A stretch of 48,682 nt of DNA from Chromera velia. Lineage: Eukaryota; Sar; Chromeraceae. Below the pieces are notes generated by a model that did not search any database, had not been told where the DNA came from, and saw only the letters and a program-made list of their open reading frames with translations. Below, in pieces: positions 21,984 through 32,934 of this stretch. The stretch's first letter is position 1; the number at the start of each line of letters is the position of its first letter. The position numbers were made by a program, and so were the translations under genes. The DNA is taken from the NCBI GenBank assembly GCA_018398765.1, contig JAHBMJ010005880.1:5001-53682 (forward strand). Reading direction: 5' to 3'.

Positions 21984-22502
21984 CCCGCAAAGCCTCCCAA
22001 CCGAGTTGACGCGCACCCCCGCTTCATGCTTGCGAAATTCGCGTTCCAGGCCTACGGAGGCTGGTCCGTTCAATCGCTCGTGATGCTACGCTGGCACCTC
22101 CCCCCTTAAGAGGCTGCTTCTCCCTGTTTATCGCACACGTGAGGACTGTGTATAGGGAAGCGTACATCGATTAGAGCACCCGTCCAGGGGTAGTATTGAA
22201 CATCTGACCATGCCGCGTGGTAGGCTTTACTCCACTTGAGCCTAATGAGAACAGAGACCTTTCGCTTCGTACCAAGCGGCCGGGTGACGCGCATGCAGTG
22301 CTCTCATGAGAGCCTTTCTCCATCTCCAGCCATTTATCGTTTGCGGCTCTTGGCACGTGGCAGCGTCCACACTGTCCGGTCCTGACACCCTTGCGGAGCG
22401 TGTCCGATCGTCTCTGAATCAAGGTCAGTCAATCGCTTGTCGTGACCAGACTGAGGCATCAGGCTGCTACCAGCGCCAAACACAGCCGAACCACATCAGT
22501 CT

Positions 22503-25001
22503 CTACCAGTCTTCACACTCGTCGAAAGCCGCGTATAATCGCTCACGGATCACACTCATATGCTTTTCGCGTTCCTCTCTGGTTTCTCTCGGATGGAGCT
22601 TCATGATCACACACATTCGAGTCTGGTGGTAGAGCTCTGCGTTTTCTTCTTGCTGTTTTCTCCACTTCTCCCACGTTTTGATGTTCTCAAGCTTACCCGT
22701 ATGGTCTCCGAGAGGGGAGTCGGGCGACATCGGGTCGTGCGAGTCCATGAACGTCCTGGTCCCTCCATTCCCTTCGATCACGCTTCTCTTCAGTAAGTTC
22801 ATAAACCAGGTGGGATGAGAAATGGTATACAAGTTTTGGAGGAGCTGTCGGATCTCTGCATTCCTCTTAAGAAAAGGGAAGAGGTCGCATAAACCACTTG
22901 TGTACACCAGGTCGTCGGAGTCAACTTTCAGCGGGTGCAGTAAGAAACTGAGTGTCTCCTCTATCCTTCCGCGCAATTCTTGGTAGAATTCTTCACTGAT
23001 AACAGTTAGACGGTTGTCCTGAATCCATATTTTCTTCCCTCCAGCAGTACATAGCGTGATCTGCCAGAACTCCCATGGATCAACACGCGTGTCTCTGTTG
23101 TTGATCGATTGCCATGTATGGGATTGCATTGAGGTTGGAATATACAAAATGTTCGGGTGTCCGTGCGCATTGGAAAAAATACCTCCATTTAGGGTCAAGA
23201 GGTCTTTGAGTGGAAGAAGTGCTAAAGGCAGCCCTTTGTCGCGGTCCAGAGCATTCAGTAAGTGGTCTACTTCAAAGTCAACTGGCTCGGCGGCAGTGTA
23301 GCTCGGCATCTTGCTCCGCAGCGTGTTGATGACTGCCTCTTTCTCCGTCAGGTCCAGCTTGGACATGGAAGCATGCCAGTCTGGCTGCTCATCTTCAGAT
23401 GCCGGATGCAGCAGACGATATACGCCCCCCCTGTTGGTGAGGTAGGATAACTTCCGCTGCAGCAATGAGTCGCTTTCTTGCGACACGTACTCATACAGCA
23501 TCTCTTCTTTGGTCTGCTGCAGCTGCTTGATGGGAGACGGCGTCACTGTGGCGTTGTCCGTGATAACCGGTAAGCCGAGCTCCTCTGTCCAGGTCCCGAT
23601 TAGGCCTTTCGCACTCTTGCGGGGCCGTGTTGGAATGAATTCGATTTCTTTTTTGCGGTCGGCTGGCGGCACAGCTAAAACTGGATCAGACTTCCAGCTG
23701 CTCTCCGTTTTTGTTTCAGTTTCTTCTTGGAATGCCGATGACACTGAGCTTCTTGGTGTTGTGTCTCGTGTTTGTTTGGTAAGGGAAGCCTGTCCGAGAT
23801 GAAGTGCCGCCGTCGGATCATCTAGACCTCTGCTTACAGTGTCGTTGCCAAGAAAGGGCAATTCATTCAGGCCCTCAACCACTTCAGCCTCTGCTGTTAT
23901 GTCTTTTTCGCAAACCTTATGGCCCCTTACTCCTTGACTCAAGCGTGAAGCTCCTTCAGTCTGAAGGACAAGCGGGTCCACTTCAAAAGAACCTTCTGCT
24001 TTTTCCATCGTATCCGATTCGTGGTGATGTCTTTCAGATCTCTTATCTGCTTTTCCTTCAGGTAGCACTTCAGGCTGCTCCGTTGCCACCACCACCAAGG
24101 AAGGCTCACATCTTGGAAGACTCGAGTTGTCGTCGGCCGGCATCTCGTGATCGTCTTCCCTGCTGGACGGCAACAGGTCTGGCATTGCTTCGTTCTCCTC
24201 TTTTTCTATGCTGAAAGAAATTCCTCGCAAAACGATGCCCTCCTCAGCGGCTTCGGACGACGTCTGCAAAAAGGCATTCGAGTCGTCGTCGGTGTCCGTC
24301 TGAATTTCTGCATCTTTTGTGGATTGTTTTTCAGTTTGCGTTCCTGCCTCCATAGCAACTGAGACAGTTGGGAGCAGAGTGAGTTTCAAGAGGTCGTTGG
24401 TGTTCGTTCCTCTATCGGCTGTTGCCAATCTCTTGTCCCCACCTTGAGGCGATGTCTTTGTCTGGCAGGTTTCTGTCTTTTTTTCTCTGTCAACTGCATT
24501 ACTAAAGGTGGCTACCGAAGTAGCCTCAGTGTCATCCTCTGCTTGCACTGCAGGAGCACTGTACGGTGACCGTGACGGCGCTTTACGGGGAAGAGGCTCC
24601 AAGGGGCGTCTGTCGTTCCTGGAGAAAACGACCATGACTGTCTCGCCCGTTGACTCGGGAGGACAAACCCTGGGCGCCAGAGGAGCTGGAGCTTGTTCAG
24701 TTCGCTCAGCCTACTGTTTCTGCAGAAATTGCGAAAACATGTCCTGCACTTGCTGCAGAACCTCGTCTTTGAGGTCAGTGATCTGCTTTTGCGTGTGGAC
24801 CATGTTATTTTGGTTTTTAAGCAGCTGGATCAGTCTCTGGTTTTTCTTGCAAAGCTCTTTCTCAAGGTCTTCATGCCTCTGCAGGCACGCTCAAAGGTGT
24901 TGGATGAGATACCTGGAGTCTTTACACTGTTTGCTACAGTGTTGGCATACGCTGGACTGGGCCAACGGAGGTATCGCAATCGCCACTGCTGCTGTGCTCA
25001 T
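22503..25001 (-). pseudogene. zinc-finger/coiled-coil protein gene interrupted by TGA and TAG
   Basis: A single intronless frame of 833 codons runs from ATG 24999-25001 (in-frame TAA upstream) to TAG 22503-22505. The N-terminus (VCQHCSKQCKDSRYLIQHL) gives C19-x2-C22-x12-H35-x3-C39, a C2HC zinc finger. Codon 37, inside it, is TGA (24891-24893). A coiled coil follows (HEDLEKELCKKNQRLIQLLK and ITDLKDEVLQQVQDMFSQFL), then TAG at codon 97 (24711-24713), after which the frame continues for 736 codons. That part has an acidic disordered region with AGTQTEK and AEIQTDTD, and an apparently globular C-terminal third (LLQRKLSYLTNRGGVYRLLH; DPWEFWQITLCTAGGKKIWI) of no recognised family. A finger followed by a coil recalls DZIP1-like ciliary proteins, weakly. 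If translation starts at Met 24635, a 710-residue protein without the finger would be made. Confidence 0.6.
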
Positions 25002-26395
25002 CGTTTTGTTCTCTTTTTTTTTCGCTCCGTCATGTCTTTAGATTAGAAATGCGCGTTCAGGGCCTCAGCTCGTCAGAAGACCCCTGCTCAGAACTAGGCT
25101 CAGAACCTTTCCAGACCCAACCACCCTGTCGTTTTGACCCACCCCCCCTGCCGCACGGCTTTCGAAGACCTACGGCAAGATTCGTTAACGTCTGCCCAGA
25201 ACGTCCATGCAGACCGAGTACATTTCTTGGTGCTTGCATTTTATCATGGTCAACCCCTTTCTTGGCGTTCTCTCTCTCGCAGATGGCGTGGCACAGATGG
25301 AAGACGGCGGCTACTGGGGGACGGGAGTGCACGGTTATGAAGGCCCGACGTCCTCAGGGGCCAAGATGGGCCGTTGGAGCACTTGGGAGCCCACAGCCTC
25401 CCGGTGCGGCGGTGCTTGCATACACGGGTTGGTACTCCTGCTGCTTCTGCAATATGGGCCTGAAGGTGCTTCCGGCTGAGAAATCTCGCTTGAATGACAG
25501 TCAGAACCGAGGGACATTGATTGCGGCGCTACACACGCTGCTGCATGTGTGGACGGAATAGGCTTGATGCTGTCTCCCGCATTCGGACACATGCAGGTCG
25601 CTAGCGTCGAGTGGTGCGCGAATGGGTCTCCGCTTGTTCTCTTCATTCTTGATAGAATTGGGCGGCAAGAGTTGATCATCCGGGAATCCAGAGTATTTCG
25701 ACGTCTGGACCTGTGGAGTGTCATGGGTCGTTTTGCTGGCTTCCGCGAGGCACTCAAGCTCACAGCAATTTTTGCTCCTGTATGTGTCGGTCGTCTTGGT
25801 GCACCTGCGGGGAACACAGTCGGAGTCCACGCAGTGCATGAGAGCGTGCGCAGGTCTCCCGGCCGCCAACAGAAAAACGGTACGTCGGCTGGTCCTTTAG
25901 TCCGCTTTTGCAGCCTGGCCGAACAAACGCTCGAAAGAAGACGTGGAGTACACCAAGCTCTAAGACTTTAGCTTTCGTATGTATAATGATAGGGAAGGAA
26001 CAAAAATCTGGAAGGAGTTCCTCAGCTTGTTCAGTCCGGTTCCTAGTCCGGTTCTCTCGTGTCAGGTCCCGCTCTTGTACGCTTTTTCTGCTCTTGGCTC
26101 GTTTGTGTCTTGCTCCTCTCCAGCGTCTGATTTCATTCTTTTTTACCCGTCATGGTGCTCATGCGTTCGATAATCACTTCGATTCCACGCTTTTCTCCGG
26201 CACTTGTGGAGGTCCCCTGCAGGATGCTTACAGCCAAACGTATTTCCGGTGTGCCGGGGGGTGCTCGAGAGGATTTGAGCTTGCGGGTCATGCACAGGGT
26301 ACGTCGCCCAGTGGGAGACCTTTGCGTCTTCTGCACCTCCATTTCTGACACACGCCACGTGGCGTGACTTATCGGAGCGCAGGCGTTTTTGTCCG
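25002..26395. other. region without a confident gene
   Basis: Several overlapping frames are open on both strands: plus 25049-25561 and 25549-25971, minus 25501-25869 (Cys-rich, with DSDCVPRRCTKTTDTYRSKN) and minus 26143-26421. None shows a known domain, none has splice signals that link it to another, and the strands contradict each other. The Cys-rich minus frame is the most protein-like. It could be 5' flank of the zinc-finger locus or an old mobile element. Confidence 0.3.
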
Positions 26396-26510
26396 TTATT
26401 CATCTTCTTCCATAAATTCATGAAGCTCTTCCCAAATGTTCTTCTGCATTTCAGGTAAAGGTCCTAAAGGAGCGATGGCCGCCGGTAAGCTGGGCCAACG
26501 CTGTCGGACA
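26396..26510 (-). CDS. short acidic C-terminal-like ORF
   Basis: A minus-strand frame reads WPSLPAAIAPLGPLPEMQKN followed by an acidic helix ending LHEFMEEDE and TAA (26396-26398). The composition is protein-like and the end looks like a natural C-terminus, but the upstream side is an AT-rich island with no continuing frame. It may be the last piece of a truncated or disrupted gene. Confidence 0.25.
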
Positions 26511-26519
26511 GTCTATGTA

Positions 26520-26950
26520 TTATTTATATAGAATCCAGGCCTAGTATAAAATTTGAATAGTAAATATAATTAAATATTAGTGAAAATTTTGTATGTGAAG
26601 TCCTAGGTGAAGTCACAAAACTGTACCCAGACTCCAACAATTTAAAATAATATGTGCTATAGATTATTTGGGCCTTGTTACTAATTAGTGGTGAGGACAC
26701 CTATACATAGAGATAGATATAACAAAACTTTTGACTGCCAGTGAAAATACCTAGGACTGTAGTAAGACCATACCATAGACAACACTTGAACAGTACAAAG
26801 CTTTGTTGGTTAATATCAAAAGAAGATACCTAAATGATATGTAATAAATAGAAATGTAAGTTTTACAATGATCATTTTTAAAAAGGTACTCCTACATGCT
26901 GGTACATTATCAGAATTACAATGTTTTTATTTTGAACTTGAATCAGTACT
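26520..26950. other. AT-rich island downstream of the LRR gene
   Basis: About 430 bp of AT-rich DNA with no coding potential, lying just 3' of the LRR gene stop. It contains AATAAA-like and TAATAAATAG words. On the minus strand, the transcribed strand of the LRR gene, it would hold the 3' UTR. An inserted organellar fragment is possible in composition, but I recognise no organellar gene in it. Confidence 0.5.
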
Positions 26951-26952
26951 TT

Positions 26953-29900
26953 TCATTGAACCAGCCTATCCGCATTTAGGACGATGTGTTTCAAACGCAG
27001 CAGTTTTTTTTGAAGACGGACTTGGTTTCTCAGTTTCTGAATTGCGGTATAAAATCGGTCTTCTTGCTCTTTTCCCTCCATCCCTTCTTGTCCACACAGG
27101 AGAATGCTGATGAGTGCAGGAAGAGACTCTGGGCGGAGGGTATCAAAGAAGGATGATATCCCTTGAATGCTGATTCTGTTTCTGCTGAGGTTCAAGAGTG
27201 TCATTTTTGGGCACACATGCGCTCTGAAGACCTCTCCCCACCTTTCCAGAAGGCTGTCGTCAATCCCACAGCCAGAAAGAGTCAAAGACTCCAGATGCGA
27301 AAACTTCCCCCCCGAGGATGCCGATCCTCCTCCCTGGAAACCCCCCGCAAATGCAAGGCAGATAAGGGGCTCCTCTGTGATACACCCCCCACTCAAATCA
27401 AGGCTCCCCATACAGGAAGGGAGCCCCTTCTTGCTCTCTGCTATTGCGGTTATCAAGCCATTGACTTCCTCAGTCTGCTTTGCGGACTGCAAATCTACAA
27501 TAAAAGTCAGACCAACCAGACGCGGGGGGAACCTCCCTCTCTCTACCTGGTTTCTCAAAATCTGCACTCCCTCCTCATTCAATTTCAAGCGACCCCCATT
27601 ACCCATCTCAAGCCGCTGAAGAGACGGCACCTTTCCTGATCCGATGAACTCAGCTACTGCCCCCTCCTCCCCAAGGTAAAACACGTGGAGTTCCTTCAGT
27701 TTTGGAAGTCCGCGCTTGCTCTGCGCAACAGCATGTAGAAACTGTCCACAGGGCATTCCCCCAAGATTTGAATTCATGCCCATGTTCAGATACGAGACGC
27801 CGACCAACCCCCCCTCCCTGACTGCCTCTACCAGTCCTCTCAGACCCTTCTTCGTCAAACCACAAGACTGCAGGATGATCACAGAGAGGTTCCCCAACTT
27901 CCCCGACAACAGGGCTCTTCCGAGATACCCTGCCCCCCCCCATGCGTTGGTTTCCATCAAGTTCATCTCCTCAAGAAAAGGCAACCCACTCTCACTCTCA
28001 ACCACTGCATCCATCAAAGCTTCCAACCCTACCTTCCCAATCCCCTCATTCTTCTGCAAATCGAGGACCCGCAGTCTCGAAAGATTACCCACCCGTACTG
28101 CCTTAGCGAGAAGGATCAATTCTTCATCATTCAAATTCACATTCTCAAGAATCAACTCAGAAAAGAGAGACAGCTCACGCAAACCAAGCGCACTGAACAG
28201 CGACCGCTTCGTTTCTGCAACCCCCCCCCAGAGCGGCAACCATTCTCGAACGACCTTCAACTTCCGAAGCAAGTCCAACCTGCCCCTCAAAATTGCATCT
28301 CCAAGCAGAGTGAGACGCTGCAGCTCCTCTATCTCTGCCCAAGCATTGATGCATAGAGTCAAATCAAGCGCATCAAATCTGCTCTCTGTGGCAAGCCCTT
28401 CGAGGAAGGCGATCAAAGGGAGGGCGTTCAGATTCAGGCGCAGAGTGCGGATGACAGGAAATTTGCCGCTCGCGAGGGCCTTGAGATCTTCTTCTCGTGC
28501 ACTCTGCACGTGCAGCTGCACGTTCTCGATCCCTCTGCGGCACTTTTCAGAGCTCAAAACTCTCAAAACTACTTTCACCTTCTCCGCATCCAACCCCATA
28601 CCCTCATACCCTGACATCAGATTCAAATTCTTCAAATGAGGTACTGCCCCCCCACACAGAACCTCTCCAAGCATAGAGAGGCCAGAAGGAGCTATCCTAG
28701 GATCACCCCTGAAGTCCCCCCCCAACCCTAGAGTCTCTAGATCTGCTAGCCGGCCCCTCCGAAGAACGCAGGCCACTTGGCCGAGCTGTACGTCCGACAG
28801 ACCATTCTCTGAGAGGTTCAAAGTATGTACACCCAACCCCCTCTGGAGCCCTCCACACAAGATGTTCAAACTACCGTTGAGCCGTGTGTTCTCGAGGTCC
28901 AGCACGCGAAGGGAAGCCGCCTTCCCGTTCAGCATACACTTTGCTAGAGCTTGAAATCCTTCTGTGCCGAGAGGGTTGCCTGAAAAGACAAGAAAGAAAG
29001 AAGTCAGACTTGCGAGCCAATTTCTGCCTTTTTGTTCAAGAACAAAGACGCACAGAAAGAAGAATATTGCGAAACTGTCCCCAGAATTGAATCGCAAAGA
29101 AAACAAGTGTCTGCAAGCCTCAATTGAAGACATAATCCTATTTTGACGCACGCAAAGAGCTGCCTTCGTGCAAAACACAATGTGCAAACTCTTTCTTGCC
29201 TTGATGACGAGAACTGTCATGTGACCGGTCTGACCCAGCCACTTGCATCGACCACCGCACCGTTCGTTACTCAATCAGGCGAAGTAGGTAAAAAAGACTC
29301 GCTCACTCGCACAGGAAGGAAGGAAAGTGGCCATTTACTACGACTCCAACCCACATGCACCGACTGACTGCAGTGCCGGACTGACTGACCTTTCAAGCAC
29401 AGCTTTTCCAAACAGGGCAGCAGGAGAGGAAAGACTTTGACGGCTTCCGAAGGCCCGAGAGAGTTCTCTGCATGTGGACATCACCGAGGTCGGTCGATGC
29501 ATGGGTTGGTCTACATGCATGTATATGATTATACGCTCACATGTATGCATCCATCCCTTCGAAGCAATCTTCCTTCATCTTGATGCCCCCTGATAATGTG
29601 TTCTGAGGAGTCAGCACAAAATCAGCTGGAGAGACAAGATGACGAGAAACGCGAAAACGAAGAGGAGACAAAGAGACAGATTAATGTACACCAACATACA
29701 TGCAGACAGACAGTCAGTCAGTCAGTCAGTCAATCAGTCAGTCAGTCAGTCAGTCAGTCAGGCAACGAGTACATGAAATAGCCAGACCGACACCGAAGGA
29801 TGCCTGCCTGACTAGTCTACACCCCCCAAAACATTATTCGAGGGATTAAGTGTCTTTCTGACGTACCTGCGAAGATGAAACTTTTCAGCCGAGACCCCTC

Positions 29901-30286
29901 TCTGCCTCTGCTTTCGGTTGTCCCTTGCCCTTGCCCTTGCCAGTGTCCGAAGAGTCCTCCACCAATGAACCCGATGACACGAGAGAGAAGACTGGAATTA
30001 CCTTCTTCAGATTCCCCATGCACCGCTGGCCCCTTGGCTCTCTCCAGATACCGCACAAAGAGGGGAAGCGCGTCTCCTTTCACGGCAACAGAGTCTGCAG
30101 GCAGGAAGGAGAGAAATCAGAGGATGCAAAGAAAGCAATGACAGATGCCAAGAATACACACACGTTCACGGTGGTCTCTGCCGATGGAAAGCAAGAGAGA
30201 TGAAACCTTCGTTTCGTTCGGCCCAGAAGTCCCGAGGCCGACCGTGCAGCCTCGGCACAAATTAATGACATCCTCATCACTCACAA

Positions 30287-30321
<35 letters not shown>

Positions 30322-30361
30322 TACACATACACATACACACACGCATACACATACACATACA

Positions 30362-30401
<40 letters not shown>

Positions 30402-30428
30402 TACACACACACATATGTACATATCTCT

Positions 30429-30459
<31 letters not shown>

Positions 30460-31765
30460 TATGTATATATATACTCTCTCTCTCTCTCACACACACAAAT
30501 ACAGATACACACGCACGAAGAATAACATTCATTCCACTCGAGAAAGATTGCCCACCCACCGACCGAGTTTGATCTCCTCCACAGAATCGGGAAGGAAATC
30601 CAAAAAGAAAAAGAGCTTCTTTGGAGAGAGACCAAAAGTTCCTGCATGCATAGACATGCGACAAAAAAACAAACAAACAAACAAACAAACAAAGAAACCT
30701 GTCTCGATGACTAGAATGGCAAAGAGTTTCCAAAATTTCAACGACAGAATTGTATCGAATTTCAAGTATCGAACTCGTAGAAAGGGCAGGCGCATTGGGC
30801 TTCTACGGACACAGAAGAGAAGAGAAAGGTGGCTTGCCGGGGTGCATGTACAGAGAGAAAATCCGTCTGCCCTTCCGAGCAACTTTTTCGTTCCACTTCC
30901 CTGAATGATTCAGAAACAAATCCGAACGAATGGGTTTCTTTCCGACACAAAAGACAGCCAGCAAGGACGCTGTGAGGTCATGCACCGTTGCATGCAGAGA
31001 GAGAAACTGTGGCCTCACGTTGCGATCGCTGTGTCACCAAGCTGGATACTTTCTTGATTTGTTTCGACTCGATTCACAGTGCCTGCCTGCTTGCCTGTCA
31101 GTAAGTGGGTGAATGAATGAAGTCCTCTATTCACCCACCCATTCGACTTGTGGCTGCCAGACTGACCTGAGAGGTCTACTCTGCGGGGTTGCTCCACGTG
31201 AATGTTTCCCTTCCCGTTGTTCTGCAGGCAGTAGAAGAGAAAGCGAAAGCGAATGGAGGCACGAGAGACAGATGGGGAAGAGACTGGATGGCAGGAGAGA
31301 TGGCGTGAGAGAAAGAAAGGAAAGTCTCGTTCCAGTGCCGCTCCTCCCGTAGAATTTATTCCTTCATCGAATGCACAGAACAAGAATGCGAAGAGAAGGG
31401 ACGAGGACGCATATTGAACGAGAGAGAACTCTACGGACGGGCGGGCAGACAGACAAGAATGTTTTAGAGCTCAGCTTGTTCCATCGAAGAGTCCCTTATG
31501 ACACGACGAACTGACTGACTGACTGACTGACTGACTGACTGACTGACTGACTGCCTGACTGCCTGACTGCCTGACTGCCTGACTGCCTGACTGCCTGACT
31601 GCCTGCCTGACTGCCTGACTGACTGACTGACTGACTGACAGACCCTCATACACAACCGGACCATCAGCCAGGCGAGTCCAAAAGATTCCCTGTCCTTCAG
31701 GAGGTCCGAAAGGGTCTGCGTAAAGGCAGGAAGGGAGCAAAGTAGACAGGCAGACAGGTAGAGCG

Positions 31766-31854
<89 letters not shown>

Positions 31855-32295
31855 AAGAGAGAAATGCAGGAAGACAGACAGAAAGAGAGAAGTGCAGGAC
31901 TTGAAAACACAAGGAAAAGGCATATAGACGGAGTCAAAAACCCCAAGAGACAACGAGGAAATTAGATAAGGAGGAAAAACAGAAGAGGTACCTCGATACC
32001 TTAGGCAACAGCAAGTTAGACGACCTTAGGCTACAGCTACAGTTGCATTGAAAGACATGAATTAGTATGGGCACATGCAGGGAAAACGCTAAAGCACCCA
32101 GCCAGCCAGTCAGGTCCTTACCTGATCGGAAAGTTCTGAGCGCTTCAGGACGACAATAAGGCTCTTCTCTGCAGTTTGGAGTGCCTGTGTCTCCATCTGA
32201 CTCTTCAGTCTGTCTTCATCTCCACCCAGGTTCCTCGCATGTCCACGCTCTTCTTCTAGTCCTCCTCCGACACTTCCGTCTACGCCTTCACTCAT
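26953..32295 (-). CDS. leucine-rich-repeat protein, six exons, 877 residues
   Basis: Exons: 32295-32122, 31715-31644, 31221-31167, 30094-29867, 29467-29390, 28979-26953. Lengths sum to 2,634 nt and every junction keeps frame. The start ATG at 32295 has an in-frame TGA five codons upstream; the stop is TGA at 26953. Residues 1-165 are a non-repeat N-terminal region; LRRs begin at about residue 170 (LKSFIFAENSLG), cross two splice sites (LEKLCLKGNPLGTEGFQAL) and continue to about 850, for example LRVLDLENTRLNGSL, VHTLNLSENGLSD and MTLLNLSRNRISIQGISSFF. The roughly 28-residue spacing resembles ribonuclease-inhibitor-type LRRs. There is no signal peptide, membrane segment or NACHT/NB-ARC domain. 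The last helix is basic (LRNQVRLQKKLLRLK). Probably a cytoplasmic protein-binding module; the partner is unknown. Confidence 0.85.
29703..29762. repeat. (CAGT)n microsatellite in LRR-gene intron
   Basis: About fourteen CAGT units with one CAAT variant, in the intron between exons 30094-29867 and 29467-29390. On the transcribed strand this reads ACTG, so it does not create donor motifs in the sense orientation. Confidence 0.85.
30284..30500. repeat. compound CA / CATACA / TATC / TA / CT microsatellite
   Basis: A 200-bp chain of ACATAC, ACAC, ATATCT, TA and CT units inside the large intron of the LRR gene (31166-30095). It gives long spurious minus-strand ORFs (CVCVCMCVCV). A separate (ACAA)n run lies at about 30667-30692. 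Confidence 0.85.
31510..31641. repeat. (CTGA)n / (CTGCCTGA)n minisatellite at a splice donor
   Basis: About ten CTGA units, then about eight CTGC-CTGA dimers, then CTGA units again, ending at the exon at 31644. On the transcribed strand it is GTCA and GGCA repeats that start two bases after the donor of exon 31715-31644 (AGG-GTCTGTCAGTCAGTC). Confidence 0.85.
31758..31852. repeat. (GA)n then (GACA)n microsatellite
   Basis: About 30 GA units passing into six GACA units, in the first intron of the LRR gene shortly upstream of the acceptor for exon 31715. On the transcribed strand it is a CT/TGTC tract. Confidence 0.85.
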
Positions 32296-32934
32296 TTCGG
32301 CAACGAATCAAAGTGTGCTTGCTCTCTGCAGACACATGCATGAGAAGACCAATGGAACGTCAAGAGACCAGAGTTTCCTCTCGGGAATTAAAGCCTCTGC
32401 CTGAGGATGAGCACCACAGAGCCTGGCCCTGCAAGCCTCAAGAGTCAGCTGCAGAAAAATGGGAACAGCTAGGAGCAACCTTTCTTCCCTATCCCACGAC
32501 TTTCATGTCACCTCACCTCGATCGCCTTGCCTGCAGCAGAGTCCGTCAACAGATAAAAAGGACCAGAGCCTTGCGAACGAGCAAACGAGCAAGCCTCAGC
32601 TGCATGTGTGGACGCTTGTCAGAGGACAACAGGGTCACGCACGGATCATTTCACAGACTGTCGGTGCATGTGAGCTTGTCAACAAATTAGAAACCCAATT
32701 GATGCACTTTTCGCTCAATGATGTTCAATGTATATGGTTGACTCAGCTCCCAATTTCTCAGCCGCCGAACCCTCAGAATCCATTATTATCAGCAGATTCA
32801 AGCGCACGATTCAAGCAGCTAGACAGAAAAGCTGTATATATATATATATATATGTTGGACGAACATGGACAAATGTATTAATATGCATGGTGCAAAGCTC
32901 GGCATATGTAGTTCACATGTTGCAAGTGTTGCAG

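Larger units (their letters stand above)
21130..22502. other. intergenic region with unresolved ORF fragments
   Basis: Minus-strand frames at 21401-21649 (containing RTLRDWHKNCRINIRVDQNE), 21291-21488 and about 21140-21316 (ARNIRYDCLDEAHLRLEDKG) look non-random but cannot be joined or assigned to a family. They may be pieces of a mobile-element gene or exons 5' of the coiled-coil gene. From 22100 to 22500 nothing convincing was seen. The stretch starting near 22165 (TAGAGCACCCGTCCAGGGG) looks slightly tRNA-like but cannot form a cloverleaf. Confidence 0.3.

Noticed and set aside
22160..22240. tRNA-like stretch
   Set aside because: No acceptor-stem pairing and no GTTCGANNC B-box.
24711..24893. 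Reassigned genetic code with TAG and TGA as sense codons
   Set aside because: TAG ends the coiled-coil, zinc-finger and Rav1-like genes and TGA ends the LRR gene in the same window; a general reassignment is not supported.
30117..30733. Minus-strand ORFs rich in CVCVCMC
   Set aside because: They translate the CA/CATACA microsatellite within the LRR-gene intron.
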